Source: Acanthosepion pharaonis
Taxonomy: Eukaryota > Mollusca > Cephalopoda > Sepiida > Sepiidae
NCBI GenBank assembly: GCA_903632075.3
Contig: CAHIKZ030001201.1
Span: 216,501-280,500 of the forward strand
Reading direction: 5' to 3'
Length of the DNA: 64,000 nucleotides
In this document: piece after piece, positions 11,501 through 21,324 of the stretch
How the letters are laid out: every line of letters starts with the position of its first letter
Numbering within the stretch: position 1 is the stretch's first letter
Translations under genes and position numbers: made by a program
Notes under the pieces: generated by a model
What the model was told of the DNA's origin: nothing
Seen by the model: the letters and a program-made list of their open reading frames with translations, nothing else
The model's database searches: none

Positions 11501-14097
11501 CCCATCATATTCTCTAAGAAGTCTGTGCCAAGATGATCATCTACAATATCAATTTGTACCACCAATATTATTTAATTATATATGTTTATATTTTAATCAT
11601 TAGTGATATGCTATCCTGGGTATGACGATAAACTACATCCAGCAACGAGGCCTCTGATCAAGAGGTTTTGAGGAGCATGGAACCACTTCTTAATTGCTGT
11701 TGTTCTCAGATCCACCAACCTAGAGTGGTAGTACCCGTTAGGGTCCCAGCTATGGGCAAATAGTAAATCCCCAAACTGTGGTCAAAACACTATGAAAATA
11801 TAAAAATTTATAGTAAAAATTACCAGCAATACATTTTTGGAAATGAAATTACTAATGCTCTCAAGAAAATTAAATTTCGGCATTAAACGACCCATAAGGA
11901 GTTGATATGCCACTAAACAAAACAAAAATTATTGATATGATATTTATTTAATCACGTTATCCATACTCATTTAATTCTGCATTAAAAAATTCCAAGAAAA
12001 AACAACACAAAGTTTGCTTTCAGCAGAAAAAAATAAACAAATAAAAGTACAATGCAAAAATAATGATTCTCATCTCCAAATGATAATCAATGGACTACAA
12101 GTTTAAAACAATAATATCACCTTTGTTAGTTTATTATAATTATGTTAATGCTTTCTATTTCAAAAAGGACCTCTAATCTGTTGTTGACTAGGGCAAGAAA
12201 TGGCTGGTTAACTTTAATGCCTCAAAAACAAAACTGCTCTCTTTTACCCATTACCGTGAGCCTTCCCTTCCTCCCATTAGAATGTCTGATGCTCAACTCC
12301 CCGAGAGCACCTCTCTGCAACTGCTTGGTCTCAGACTGCCTGCTGACCCGAGATGGAACAAATACATTGAATCAATAGCTTTATCTACCGCAAGGAAAGT
12401 TGGTTCTCTGTGTTGCACCAGAAAGTTTTTTTCACCAGAGTTCATCCTTCAAATCTATAAATCATTCTTGCATAGAATACTGCTGTCATATATTGTCTGG
12501 AGTCCCTGCTGTTCATCTTTAAGGTCCTTGACAAAATCCAGAGACAGATATGGAATGCGACTATTAGCCCTGATCTGGCATCTTGTTTACAGTCACTCTC
12601 TCACAGACATGCTGTCGCTTCCCTCTGTCTTTTCTACAAATACTTTCATGATAACTGCTCTGACGAGCTACTTTTGCTAGTTCCCAAACTGCATGAATTT
12701 AAATGTGCTACTAGGTTGGCATCTCAGTCCCACCCTTTCACTGTCAAAACGGTTAAATATAGCCGTCTCTTTTACTCCATTAGCTTCATGACTCGTACTT
12801 TCTGTCTGTGGAACTTCCTTCCTCTTACTTGCTTCCCTGATAGCTATAATCTTCAACTAAACAAATGTAATGTCAATCAACATCTCCAGATGCCTTGGTA
12901 TAATTCTCCGTCCTTCTCTTCATCCTTTCCTCTATCACACTTCTTTACTCTTGCTCCCACTCTCTGTAAACCCCATGCGTGCTAGTGGCACTCCTGCCTT
13001 GCTTGGGATGAAATGCTTTAAAAAAAATTTTTTTTTTGTTTCAAACAAATTTTATGACTCACATTTGCAGAATAATACAAACAAAAAAAATTCACAAATT
13101 TTCTCAGACTGACCGGATAAAGCCAGAATAAATTTTGGTTGGCTATGATTCAAAACTGAATAAATATGTCCAATGTCTAGTAGAATTGGCTACAATTCCA
13201 GTTTGAATATATGGCCAATGTCCAGCTGTTAGATCATACTAACTAGTCTCTTTGTACTAAAGTGTAGGATACAAAATTTGCCATGCTGATCATTACTACA
13301 GGGTGGTTCGAAAGTCTTGTTACCCTGACATAATTTTCTATTTCAGGTGGCTGACACAAAAATGATGGTATTCATACAGACCTGTGTGTGACAGCGTCAA
13401 TGAAAGTGAATAAACTGAATCCAGTACATGTGATTTGTATTACTTGTTCTTCTATTGTTCTCATAACTTTTTGTTTGGGGGGGGGACAAGACTTTCGGAC
13501 CCACCGTGTACTAGGCACAGCTAAACTTAGTGCAAATATTAAAAATCTAGTTTCACATACTAATTTACTGTGACCAATTGAACTTACTAAATAAGTACAT
13601 ATATAAAACATATAACATACTTAAAGATCAGTAACATTACATACTTCCATTTCTTCCAATTATGAAATTAACGTGTGGCCCAAACTTGATGTCGAGTTTG
13701 TGGTGACACATAAAATTCTTAAGAATGACTCTTTGAATGTTTCCAATTTGGCATTTGTCCTGCAGAAACAAAAAAAAAAAAGAAAAAAAATATGAAAAAG
13801 AATGTAATTTGAAAATCTATACAAAACTGAAAATGTACAGGTTCAATAAGACAAAAAAAAAAAAAAAAAAAAACCAGATTGTATACTTACAGCCATAGTT
13901 GGGCCATACACAAAGTCAGGGTTCTGTGAGGTAACAGATACATTTCCATCAGAGCTTTCATTGTCATCATTATCATCCATTGGGATAGTGAGAGTTGTTT
14001 CCTGAGAGGCCTTTGATCTTTTTCTTTGCACCATGGCCCCTTCTTCTTCATCATCACTTTCATCCAGAACTTTTGTTATCCTAGCTCGTTTTGGCAT
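1840..14097 (-). CDS. SMC6: SMC6, structural maintenance of chromosomes protein 6 (5' part, multi-exon, runs off the left edge)
   Basis: SMC6 pairs with SMC5 in a nuclear ATPase complex that supports recombination repair and replication-fork stability. Seven coding exons on the minus strand join in consistent phase: 14097-13891, 13759-13645, 11369-11264, 9312-9176, 6460-6318, about 6030-5929 and 1977-1840. They give about 316 residues. Residues 1-69 form an acidic, Lys/Arg-containing tail. Next comes the family-typical NFMCHHKLDIKFGPHVNF segment, then a Walker A loop GRNGSGKSA split by an intron, then LGLGGKAS. Later come EELRNILDYFNILVDNP and NQEVSRNFLHS, the ATQL block where the head passes into coiled coil, and KSEMAWSLV. 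Metazoan SMC6 is about 1,100 residues, so roughly 70% of the protein (hinge, second coil, Walker B lobe) lies beyond position 1. The start ATG at 14097 follows a splice acceptor directly, so the 5' UTR is on another exon. Identification is by recalled family motifs; no alignment was run. Confidence 0.93.
2180..2320 (+). repeat. Possible degenerate SINE (B-box-like GAGTTTAAACCCTGG)
   Basis: A pol III B-box-like element at about 2207-2221 is followed by a short unstructured body in SMC6 intron 7. No clear A box was found. Assignment is weak. Confidence 0.3.
2745..2945 (+). repeat. Interspersed repeat shared with 34745-34890
   Basis: Blocks such as TTGCCATTGCTGAAAAATAT, CTAACTGTGC and GAGTGTAATTTTT recur in the same order at 34745-34890. 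Family unknown; it may be a retroelement segment. Confidence 0.6.
3196..3775 (+). mobile_element. Truncated LINE 3' end (CR1/Jockey-like reverse transcriptase C-terminus)
   Basis: Broken frames on the plus strand encode the C-terminal region typical of CR1/Jockey-type LINE ORF2. Visible pieces are a FFSPES-like block, LDRIQRIVN, KLGPRLQ, CLFYKYFQGNSSD and a terminal cysteine/phenylalanine-rich section. It ends at a TTGGAGCAAAATGA motif plus an A-rich tail (about 3750-3776). It sits in SMC6 intron 7, antisense to the gene, with several stops and frameshifts. Confidence 0.75.
4325..4660 (+). mobile_element. Second truncated LINE 3' end of the same family
   Basis: It repeats the last part of the 3196-3775 copy. 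It starts at the GACTTTATGAATTTAAGCAC block and continues through TTTGCACTTCTTGCCTGTGG to a TTGGAGTGAAATGG motif with an A-rich tail. Same orientation, about 600 bp downstream; heavily 5'-truncated and dead. Confidence 0.72.
5405..5545 (+). repeat. Degenerate tRNA-derived SINE
   Basis: It has a tail-side block TTATATTCACTTACACATAA followed by GCCTTGAGAAAGGTATGAA, matching the SINE family copies at 54160-54440 and 35950-36245. The tRNA head at 5405-5480 is diverged (CAGCTTGGAATTAGAAATC, GAGCTCCAAATCC). Confidence 0.6.
5929..6030 (-). CDS. SMC6: SMC6 coding exon 7 (start of coiled coil; 5' boundary uncertain)
   Basis: The reading frame gives FFLQATQLGQIQADYAEVK and then a heptad-like Lys/Glu-rich stretch, ending at the donor GTCAGT after 5929, phase 0. 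The 5' boundary is unclear. Continuing in phase from exon 6 demands TTT TTC TTG CAA GCT from 6030, but the bases before it are a run of about 29 T (minus strand) with no AG. The only nearby AG (6019-6018) would start the exon at 6017 in a different phase. Confidence 0.8.
6318..6460 (-). CDS. SMC6: SMC6 coding exon 6 (Q-loop region)
   Basis: The acceptor TTATTTCCAG precedes 6460 and the donor GTAAGC follows 6318. The exon encodes a lysine/arginine-rich helix, then LDYFNILVDNPVVILNQEVS; the NQE sequence corresponds to the ATPase Q-loop. It ends in phase 0 after TAC CGA (Tyr-Arg), just before the conserved FF-x-x-ATQL motif. Length is 143 nt. Confidence 0.92.
6560..6790 (+). repeat. Degenerate tRNA-derived SINE
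   Basis: It carries CATTCACTTTCACACAAATA, GGAAGAGGCATGAAT, GGGCTAGATAGCAGGATAGA and a pairwise match to the body of the 54160-54440 SINE. The head is eroded. It lies in SMC6 intron 5. Confidence 0.55.
7599..7766. repeat. Two (TA)n tracts with a short repeat-family segment between
   Basis: (TA)n at about 7599-7627 and 7719-7767. The segment 7629-7715 (AAAATATAGTTTTAAGGTAT, AAAGTGCTTAATATC) is related to 63684-63760 and, inverted, to 48990-49075. See the foldback family entries. Confidence 0.75.
8487..8570. repeat. (TA)n then (CA)n microsatellite
   Basis: About 68 bases of TA repeat, then a short CATACATACACACAC segment, in SMC6 intron 5. Confidence 0.95.
9176..9312 (-). CDS. SMC6: SMC6 coding exon 5 (N-lobe beta sheet)
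   Basis: The acceptor GTCTTAAG precedes 9312 and the donor GTGAGT follows 9176. The reading SAEIIIHLSNEGPDAYKP, followed by YGNRIVIERKFSKDGASSYR, matches the SMC6 N-lobe segment around the conserved YGNxIxIxR block. Length is 137 nt. It leaves one base of the Gly codon that closes the SSSG turn. Confidence 0.92.
9941..9983. repeat. Perfect 17-bp hairpin
   Basis: TGACAGTAAATGTTCTA (9941-9957) is followed by a 9-base loop and its exact reverse complement at 9967-9983. It lies in SMC6 intron 4, about 190 bp left of the mariner pseudogene. No transposon family was recognised. Confidence 0.9.
10170..11047 (+). pseudogene. Mariner (Mos1/SETMAR-type) transposase pseudogene
   Basis: An ATG at 10170 opens a frame of about 126 codons with the mariner N-terminal helix-turn-helix domain (EVRAVIKYLQKK, MAPKEIHEDM, later SIGISSGLVYTVLTKILGM). 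After the stop at 10548 the same family continues with MTPEQ-like and VTKDKTWVHHF segments at 10550-10660. Disrupted sequence up to 11047 matches the transposase end (EKLLEDQEDTFFCDG, RWTKC). Intact mariner transposases are about 345 residues. Here stops, frameshifts and a probable internal loss leave a dead copy. It lies in SMC6 intron 4, antisense to the gene. Confidence 0.8.
11264..11369 (-). CDS. SMC6: SMC6 coding exon 4 (completes Walker A: GSGKSA)
   Basis: The acceptor TTTTGCAG precedes 11369 and the donor GTAAGG follows 11264. The exon completes the P-loop Ser and continues GKSAVVTAIILGLGGKAS, the nucleotide-binding helix and the small LGGKAS turn typical of SMC6. It carries two bases of a Gln codon into exon 5. 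Length is 106 nt. Confidence 0.92.
12133..13032 (+). mobile_element. Truncated LINE (CR1/Jockey-like ORF2 C-terminus and 3' end)
   Basis: The longest of three copies of this family in SMC6. Frame-shifted reading frames encode LQLLGLRLPADPRWNKYIES, STARKVGSLCCTRKFFSPE, then LVPKLHEFKCATRLASQSHP, FTVKT and a tail ending at TTGCTTGGGATGAAATGC plus A-rich sequence (to about 13032). These are the hallmarks of the post-palm region of CR1/Jockey-type LINE reverse transcriptase. The 5' end, including all catalytic parts, is missing. It lies in intron 3, antisense to SMC6. Confidence 0.82.
13299..13508. mobile_element. Mariner-like MITE with TA target duplication
   Basis: The terminal inverted repeats CAGGGTGGTTCGAAAGTCTTG (13299 on) and, reversed, GACTTTCGGACCCACCGTG (ending 13508) match apart from a few bases. 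TA flanks both sides. The 210 bp have no coding capacity, so this is a non-autonomous Tc1/mariner-type element in SMC6 intron 3. Confidence 0.82.
13645..13759 (-). CDS. SMC6: SMC6 coding exon 3 (ends inside the Walker A loop)
   Basis: The acceptor TTTCTGCAG precedes 13759 and the donor GTATGT follows 13645. The exon encodes the first beta strands of the ATPase head, with NFMCHHKLDIKFGP, and the beginning of the P-loop (IIGRNG). It leaves one base of the Ser codon, which exon 4 completes. Length is 115 nt. Confidence 0.92.
13891..14097 (-). CDS. SMC6: SMC6 coding exon 2 (residues 1-69)
   Basis: ATG at 14097 lies immediately after an acceptor (CTTCTACTTCAG). The donor GTAAGT follows codon 69 at 13891/13890, phase 0. 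The encoded tail is rich in Asp/Glu (SDDEEEG) with a basic RKRSK patch that could serve in nuclear import. Such unstructured N-terminal tails are poorly conserved in this family. A poly-A tract (plus strand 13853-13873) sits inside the intron next to the donor. Confidence 0.88.
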
Positions 14098-14100
14098 CTG

Positions 14101-15846
14101 AAGTAGAAGGAAAAAAATGTTAAACAGAAAATATAATTCTCATTTATATTTATTTATAAAAACATCATCTTTTTTTTTTTTTTTTTACTGCAATCATTCT
14201 AAATTAAACTTTTTGTACATAATCACTTTTACTCATATTAGATGGGGCATATAAATAAGTAAAATATTGTGAGGAATAGGTAAGCTAAGAACTGAAACCT
14301 GTATACATACGAGTTGCTTGGGATTTAATAAGACAGAAGACTCGTTAATGCTGACAAAGAGATGCATAATAGAATAATAAAAATAATTTTACCTGAGGGT
14401 TTCACAAAGACGCAGTTACAGATCAAAACAATAAAGCAGGTCAGAAAGAAAGATAATCAGCAAAGGTTACTAAAAATTATAACAAGTGAATACTATTGAA
14501 CCAGTCTAGAAGAAAAACTAAATTCAACACCAGCCTGAAGAGGAATGGGTGCCATCAGGCTATCTTGCCCTAGAAACACCACATCTACTATGACTGCAGT
14601 ACATATGGTAACCCTATGACTCTAATGGATCATGGGACTTGTGATGTGATGATGACACATCATTGCCTAAATACAAGCAATTTAATTTAAGAACACTATG
14701 TAAGATAACCAAGTTGACTACAATATTTAATTACTCTTGCTTACTAACAGAAAAAGAGAAGTTAGACATGAGATAAAAGAATTATGACTCTGGGATTCAA
14801 ATCAACAAAAACAACTATTTCTTGACTAAAGCAAATGTAATGAAATTAAAAGGCAAACAAATTGAATAGGAATACACAAAGAGACAACTCTCATGTTTTT
14901 TTCTGAATTGTAAAAATATGCACTGAAAAAGTAATTATTCAAAAAATATTAAGAATGGACAAATAGAATTCACAGTAATATTGATGTTCTTTGAAAGATT
15001 AGCTTTTCTCATGTTATGTGGGAGAAATGCACCAAATGATCTTCATTTGGTACAATTCAATTCTACATCTTACAAAAATGCAAAAGGATCATCAATTAAA
15101 AAATATGGAAGTCCTACAACATGAATGTTTACATGCAAATAAGAATTTATTTATGCACTTGATCAATTCTATTTATAGCCAATGCACAGGTACATAGCAG
15201 ATAGCAAATACATGCCTAAAGATTTTGCAAAAAGGAAAAAGTCTTTTTTCTTTCAACCAAAATACTTGATATTTAGCAGAAATACATTTACCCACTTGTA
15301 CTTGTGTAATTTTCAAAATTCATTGTTAAAGTGGTGTTGAATAAGGGAGGTTAAAAAATACAGAAAGAAAATGTAAAAAAAGTTCAAAACTGGTCATGAC
15401 AAAAAAGTAACAGTTGGATTGCTATCACTCACACACTCTGAGAGAGAGAGAGAGAGTGTGTGTGTGTGGGGGGCATAGTTAAATGGACATAAAGGGAAGA
15501 CTGCCCAACAAACATAACTGACAAAGTTTGCAATAAACAATACAAAAAACAGGGAAAAAAATTAATATAAAGCAAGCAAATAATATATGCAAGTCAAATT
15601 AATGAAAGCAACAGTAACATGGAAAAAACTTCACAAATTAAGAATTAGGGTTGACACATAAGAGCAAATTCAGATAAGCAAATGTAGCATTCTGATTTCA
15701 AGACAAGACAGGCTGGAATTGAGCCATATGAAATTGAGAATCAGCCTATTTTATTGGCTAGGAAGAAATTCCAGTATGCATTTATGTGCTTCTGCCCATA
15801 AATTTAGGAGGAGAAAGTGTTTTGCATTTATTTCCATTTAAGATTG

Positions 15847-15881
<35 letters not shown>

Positions 15882-18800
15882 GGTAGCAACATTTCTTTCA
15901 AACATGTTTTGTTGAATATGACAGACAAGGAAAATTTTATGATTTTTTTTTTTTTTTTTATTTAGTTTTGCGAATATTTTTCCATTTGGTGATGCGGCTT
16001 TGAAATAAAAATGCATAAGTATTCTTACACGGACTACATGAAATGATTTATATATTATATTTATATAATAGAACCAAAAATATTACACTATCCATTCACA
16101 AATTCATGAATGTTTGGTTAAAGTGATTATTATTTTTACATAACAAAAACTTCATGAGAGTCATAAGAGAAGTCTAAGATGAAGGCGAATAAGTGTAAAT
16201 GTCATAGAAAAGTGAAATATATATGACAAAACTGACTAAAATAAACAAAAAAGATAACTTTTATGACTGGAAAAAGAAACAGTCTAATTTTAAGTGAATT
16301 AACAAAAATGGATTCCCTGTCAAAGAAGCAAGAAACAAAAGACAGAAACCATCATAGGTGCATATTATGTCAATGACTTTGCACTTTTTGCAATTAAAAT
16401 CACATAGGTGGAATCACTATTGAACAGTCAAGAGAAAGCAGCAAGAGGAATAAGACTTTATGTAAAAACAGACAAAGCAGAGTTCACATGCTTTAATTAA
16501 CAAGGCTCGATGAAGTACTGTATTTGATGGCTTGGCTTATCAATTTTGTATATACTTACCAAATCTTTGTGGTTATAACACACAGCATAGAAAAAAGACG
16601 TTGGCATTTAGATTTGGTCATATATTTTCAGATAAGCTTGTCAGTTAAAAAAAAAGAAAGAAAAGTCATTAAAAGGACTGCTCTTAGGTAAGACACATAG
16701 CCTAAAACTCACAATCAAACAAATATACATAGAAATGAAAACCTCGGTACTTTTCTTATTAAACTAATATTCCCAACTTCTGTAGTGGGTGCAAAATAAT
16801 AATACCTCTCTTCAAATTCGGAGGACTGAGGGAAATTGTTTTTGGACCAATGAAAACCTTCCCTTCATCTAAGAAGAAGAAAAGAAAGTAATGAGCCTAC
16901 ACAAAATTCTTTTTTACATAAAATTAATCACAGAAAAGTGTCTGAAGTGATGCATGAGGTTTCATTTCAGTTCATCATGACCTGCATTGAAGTTCTCATC
17001 AGTGTAAAATTATTTGCCAATTATATTATTGGCCTCTAACCAGCATGCAGCACTTCAAGGAATTTCTTCTAAACAATCCAAGAAAGCTAAGTATTTCAAA
17101 CTCTCTTTGTCTATTTTTGAACCTATGCAAATCATATATCCCTTTGCTGAGCAACAAACGCTTTCACCTTTGTTTTAAACATTTTTGAATATTATTTTGT
17201 CAGTTCATTTAACCTGTTGTATGAACATTTCCTCTTCATGACTATATGTTTAAACTATGAACTTTAATACCGATTTATTTTCCTGAAATGAGCTACTGAC
17301 ACTACTTCAAATGTGTAAATTCGTGAATAAATTCCTTATCTTGGTTTTGTTAAATTTACTCATGTGTTTCCTCATTATTATCATTCTTCATTAATGTTCT
17401 TGGCGGGGGTAAATCAACCATTAATTTTAAATTAATCCCTAAGCCCCATGCCATTTATACTCCTAACTAGCAATTAAATGAAGAGAAAAGACAAAACAAA
17501 AAAATGAATCATTGTTAATTGACCATTGTTAGTGTAGTGTTGTCATTGTAGCAAGTAATAAAAACACAAAAAAAGTTATTCTTTCATAAATAGCATTATG
17601 TTGTCTTCAACTTCAGACTTTGTCAATTATCATTGACCAGTGGGACCCTACAGTCTCATATGCAATGTAAGTGGAAGTTTACTTCTCTCTGTGTTGGGTG
17701 TTTATATCTGTTGCACAGTTCTTTCTAATGTGTTACACTGTGACAGTCATTATGTTAACATGTCAGGACAGACATTTAACATCAGATGAACTGTAGATCT
17801 CCACTCCTGTATGATTTCTGCACATGATTTCTCTGAAGGAAACTGAATGTGAAAAGTCTATTTCAACATAATCTCCTCAGTACATAACTACAATCATAAA
17901 ATTTCATCGCTAAATAGGATATTTCTGGGTATCACACTGATTTGATGCTATTGTTTTGGCTACAAGTAAATTATTTTCTGTATTTATTATATTAAGCTTA
18001 AAAATACTACAATTATTTTCTTTTATATTATCCAATTTATATTGGTTTTAAGGAATTTTTACCTAAAAAACAAGTGATTAATAAAAAAGAAAATCAAAAG
18101 CAGGTCCCATTAGTGATGGGCAATTACGATATTCGTTATCATTATCAGCTATAATAAAAAAGATTTTAAATCTTAGAAAAGATTTAATGACAAATTTAAA
18201 GGAACAAATCAGACTTTAAGTGTCTTTAAATTTGAAATGAAGTTAGAATGTAAATGACTACTTGAAGTGAATTTTTTTTTACTCGTTTTTTTGCAAATGA
18301 AATTCTATGAAGTAAATTACTGCAGCATAAAAATAAGATATTTCAGTTAATTTTTCAAAAATAAACCAAGCGAAATTAGAACAATTTTTTCGTTTCGATA
18401 ATGTAACTTTATCAAGATCTGTGGTAATTAAAAACACAAAATTTAAAAAATTGATACTCGTGTCAAAACAACCAGCAACTTTTTCAAATCTTTCGTTTTC
18501 ACTTTTCAGTTAAGTGAAAAAAATATGTTAAATTTAAAATAAATATTTATTTTATTTAACATGTCCAATCAATTCCAATTTGATCATTTCATTTTCAACG
18601 TAAAGGTTAAATTGGCTGTCATAAACTTAAAAGCAATTAACTCAAAAAAAGTTAAAAGTAAAAAAAACCGTAAGTTCACTTTTTCCAAGTTAAATGACTT
18701 TTTTTAAATCTTTGAGACGCAACATCGTTGCCCAGAATATTTATCAAAGAAAAAAATAAAAATTTTAAAATATAGTTATTTAGTAAATTAAATAAATATT

Positions 18801-19700
18801 TTTTTCAAAATAAGATTTTTTACGCATTTTAACTTAAAATATCAATCAGGTTTTAAGTTTTAATTATGCAAACTGATTTTGAAAACTAAACTCGAATGAT
18901 AAAAAGCAGTAACTTTTAAAAAAAAATTCTTTTTTAAATTTGTAAGAAAAAGACAGTAAAATATGGAGGGGAAAAAAAAAAAGAAAAATAAGGAAAAACC
19001 TAAATAAAGTTTTTTTTTTAATGTTAGAATTAGATTTAGGGATTTTCCTCTTTTACTTCTAATTTATTTACATTTGAAAAATTTGTTGTATTTTACTAGG
19101 AATTTGGTTACTTTTTTATGTTTCATATTCTTAATTTTCTATTTTATAAAAGAAAACTTAAAATTGTATTTACGTAGCTGTTAAACTTGCATGAAAGAGA
19201 TTTTTTCATTGAAATGTTTCCGTGAAAATGATATGATGTACAAAGATTTTTGTATCAGAAACAAAGATATTTTTTTTTAATTTATCATTAATTTACTTAT
19301 TTACATATTAAATATTTTGCTATATTTATACTTTCTTTTAAAAACAAAAAAACAAAAAAATATCCAGGAAGTTCCTTCAGTGATTCACTAACAATACATT
19401 CATTTATTTATTTTTAATTCACCATATATTTGTATTGGTAGTCTTCAAACTTTTTTAAAACAAAAAAGGCCGATTTAACTAAAATAAATTTTCTTATAAT
19501 TAGCTGAATTCTAAACTTAAAAAAGAATGAAAGACTTTTTTCCTTTGGCGATGTTGTTAAGCACACACTGGACGATAAGCAAGTGGACATTTACACTGAC
19601 ATTGTTCTAAAATAACGAAACAAAATATTCACTTGGATTATACAAATATATCATGAAGATGAGTATGTACATGTGGACCTTCTGATCTAATTAACTCACC
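14101..19700 (-). other. SMC6 intron 1, AT-rich, mostly unassigned
   Basis: The interval holds a (TA)n tract (about 15848-15878), a mixed AC/AG/GT simple repeat (15430-15470) and several poly-A/T runs. It also has a very AT-rich stretch at 18000-19500. No coding exon was recognised. One acceptor/donor-bounded 63-nt segment at 16806-16868 is noted under findings. Confidence 0.6.
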
Positions 19701-19795
19701 TTGATCACTTGGAAGACAAACAAGAAAGTAAAAAAACACAACAAGGTTTTAACTGCGTGAAGAAGCGGCGACAAATTGTAAACAGCCGTCCGTCA
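19701..19795 (-). other. SMC6: Probable non-coding first exon of SMC6
   Basis: A good minus-strand donor (ATCAAG|GTGAGTTAA) sits at 19700/19701, next to a short GC-richer, CpG-containing block at 19760-19850. Exon 2 starts with its ATG directly after an acceptor, so an upstream untranslated exon is needed. The right-hand limit, the transcription start, is a guess from the promoter motifs; RNA reads would fix it. Confidence 0.6.
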
Positions 19796-19850
19796 TTGCC
19801 GCCATCAATATCACGTGGTACGGTGAACGGGTAAAAAATTTCCCGCCTCA
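19795..19850 (-). promoter_or_regulatory. SMC6 promoter motifs: YY1-like, E-box, E2F-like
   Basis: Within 55 bases are GCCGCCATC (19795-19803, YY1-like), the palindromic E-box CACGTG (19812-19817) and TTTCCCGCC (19839-19847), a consensus E2F site. This is TATA-less and CpG-containing, as expected for a housekeeping gene. An E2F site would fit expression of a chromosome-maintenance gene around S phase. The motifs are seen; their function is inferred. Confidence 0.55.
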
Positions 19851-19911
19851 AAATTCAAACATAGATCGTTTTCATCATAATTTACCCCATTTTCTGAAGT
19901 AAAAGTATTAT

Positions 19912-20000
19912 GTCTTATTATTCGGACCAGTATGCTCATCTTGGTTATTTTTTTTATTATACCTACAACGTTTTGGACGTTGTGCCCCCCCCCGGCTTTA
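19912..20000 (-). repeat. Copy of the ACAACG-AAACGTTG repeat family
   Basis: On the minus strand it reads ACAACGTCCAAAACGTTGTA, then a purine-rich AACCAAGATGAGCATACTGG-like tail. It shares block order with copies at 35540-35640 and 43742-44065. It lies about 100 bp upstream of the SMC6 promoter motifs. Confidence 0.6.
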
Positions 20001-20187
20001 TTTAGGTGTCTGTTGTTGTACTCGATAACATTCTCGGAATTTTTAAATGTATCTTCTATTTTTAGTCAAGTACATGAGAATTGATTGTTGTCATTCCGCT
20101 TTCTTTGCTGAGAGGAAATCTCCTATCAGTTAATTACTTAGCAGTCTATGTCACTTGTTTGCTTCTTCTACTAAACTAGGCAATGCG

Positions 20188-20239
20188 CCAAGAAACATAT
20201 GACCTTGGGGTCAACCGAACACTAGGTCATGTTTCTTGG
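20188..20239. repeat. Hairpin (16-18 bp stem)
   Basis: CCAAGAAACATATGACCT (20188-20205) pairs with AGGTCATGTTTCTTGG (20224-20239) with a two-base bulge and an 18-base loop. Function unknown. Confidence 0.85.
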
Positions 20240-20464
20240 TTTCCTGACAATTGTCATTTCAATCCATGTGTAGTGTTGTTAAAACTAAAAGTTACATACT
20301 CTGATTCCGTGCAAGAAACAGACAAGCGACACACAGGTAGATAATAACTGATGTGAAATATATCTTAAGTATGAAAAGTGGAATTAATAAACGAACAAAT
20401 GAAACACGGATGAAGAAAACTGGTAAATAAAACTGATCAGAATTATCTCCCAATAAAATCTACT

Positions 20465-20657
20465 CAGTGGTGGGATTCAAAATTTTTTTTAACATCAAAC
20501 AAAACTATTTGTCTATGAAATTAGATTTGTCTTATTTTACATTCCTACTTTTTTATGGATAAATGCCAAGGGAATTTAATAACCGGTTCAGGGAAATTAT
20601 GTAATTTTAGTAAACCGTCGGTGCAAAATGTTGCGAACCCCTTGGATTCCATCATTG
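20465..20657. mobile_element. hAT-like MITE with 8-bp target duplication
   Basis: The ends CAGTGGTGGGATTCAAAA and, reversed, CAATGATGGAATCCAAGG form imperfect terminal inverted repeats. The flanking octamers AATCTACT (20457-20464) and AATCTACC (20658-20665) differ at one base, as expected for an old hAT-type 8-bp duplication. It is 193 bp long with no coding capacity. Confidence 0.78.
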
Positions 20658-20665
20658 AATCTACC

Positions 20666-21320
20666 CCTGTGGATTGAAAGAGGTTAAATTAAAAATTTTA
20701 GGTTACCCTTTACGACGACAGGCACCTGAAGAACACCGGGGAGTACAACGGTATTGTGAGTATAAGAAACGAATAAGGCATCTATTTCTTTGTGTTTTTA
20801 TCAAATTTCAGATATAAATTGTCATCGAAATAAGTTTTGACTTTTTTGATTATTTCGTTTAGGACTGCTATAGCCAACCTTGTTTCTTATACAACGTTTT
20901 AGACTTTAGTCTTTCTGAAGTGTGTGTCGGGCCAAGATGTCTTTCGGAAACTCTTAACGACTACTTCTGGAATCAGCTTAACTGTGCTATGATGGAAAGG
21001 TAATAAAAGATTAAGGAAGCCTCATATGAAAAGTGAATGTACAAACGAACTTAGTGAGAGTTTACTTTCTTAACACTATTTTTTCAGTTAAAGACTCTCG
21101 TATGAGAATACAAATCCATTAAAAAGCTTCTTATAGCATGTAGCTGTCCATGCTCCTCCGCAAGAAGGGGTTAATAATGATTCTTTCACGCAAAAAACTT
21201 TTAAAATTCATAGAAAGATTCAGCCTCAACAGTACTATATCAGCTGAAAGGAAGCAATGCTAAGAACAAGAATTATGTCCCTTACTTTTTGTGGTGATAC
21301 GTACTAAATAGAAGACACCT
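20666..21320. other. No gene recognised
   Basis: A short segment near 20710-20780 (GGAGTACAACGGTATTGTGA) may be a weak relative of the AAACGTT repeat family. Otherwise I see nothing assignable. Confidence 0.45.
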
Positions 21321-21324
21321 GCTC

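Noticed and set aside
18110..18736. Possible hAT-like element with GATGGGCAA and TTGCCCAGAAT ends
   Set aside because: Only about eight bases of each end match and no target duplication was found.
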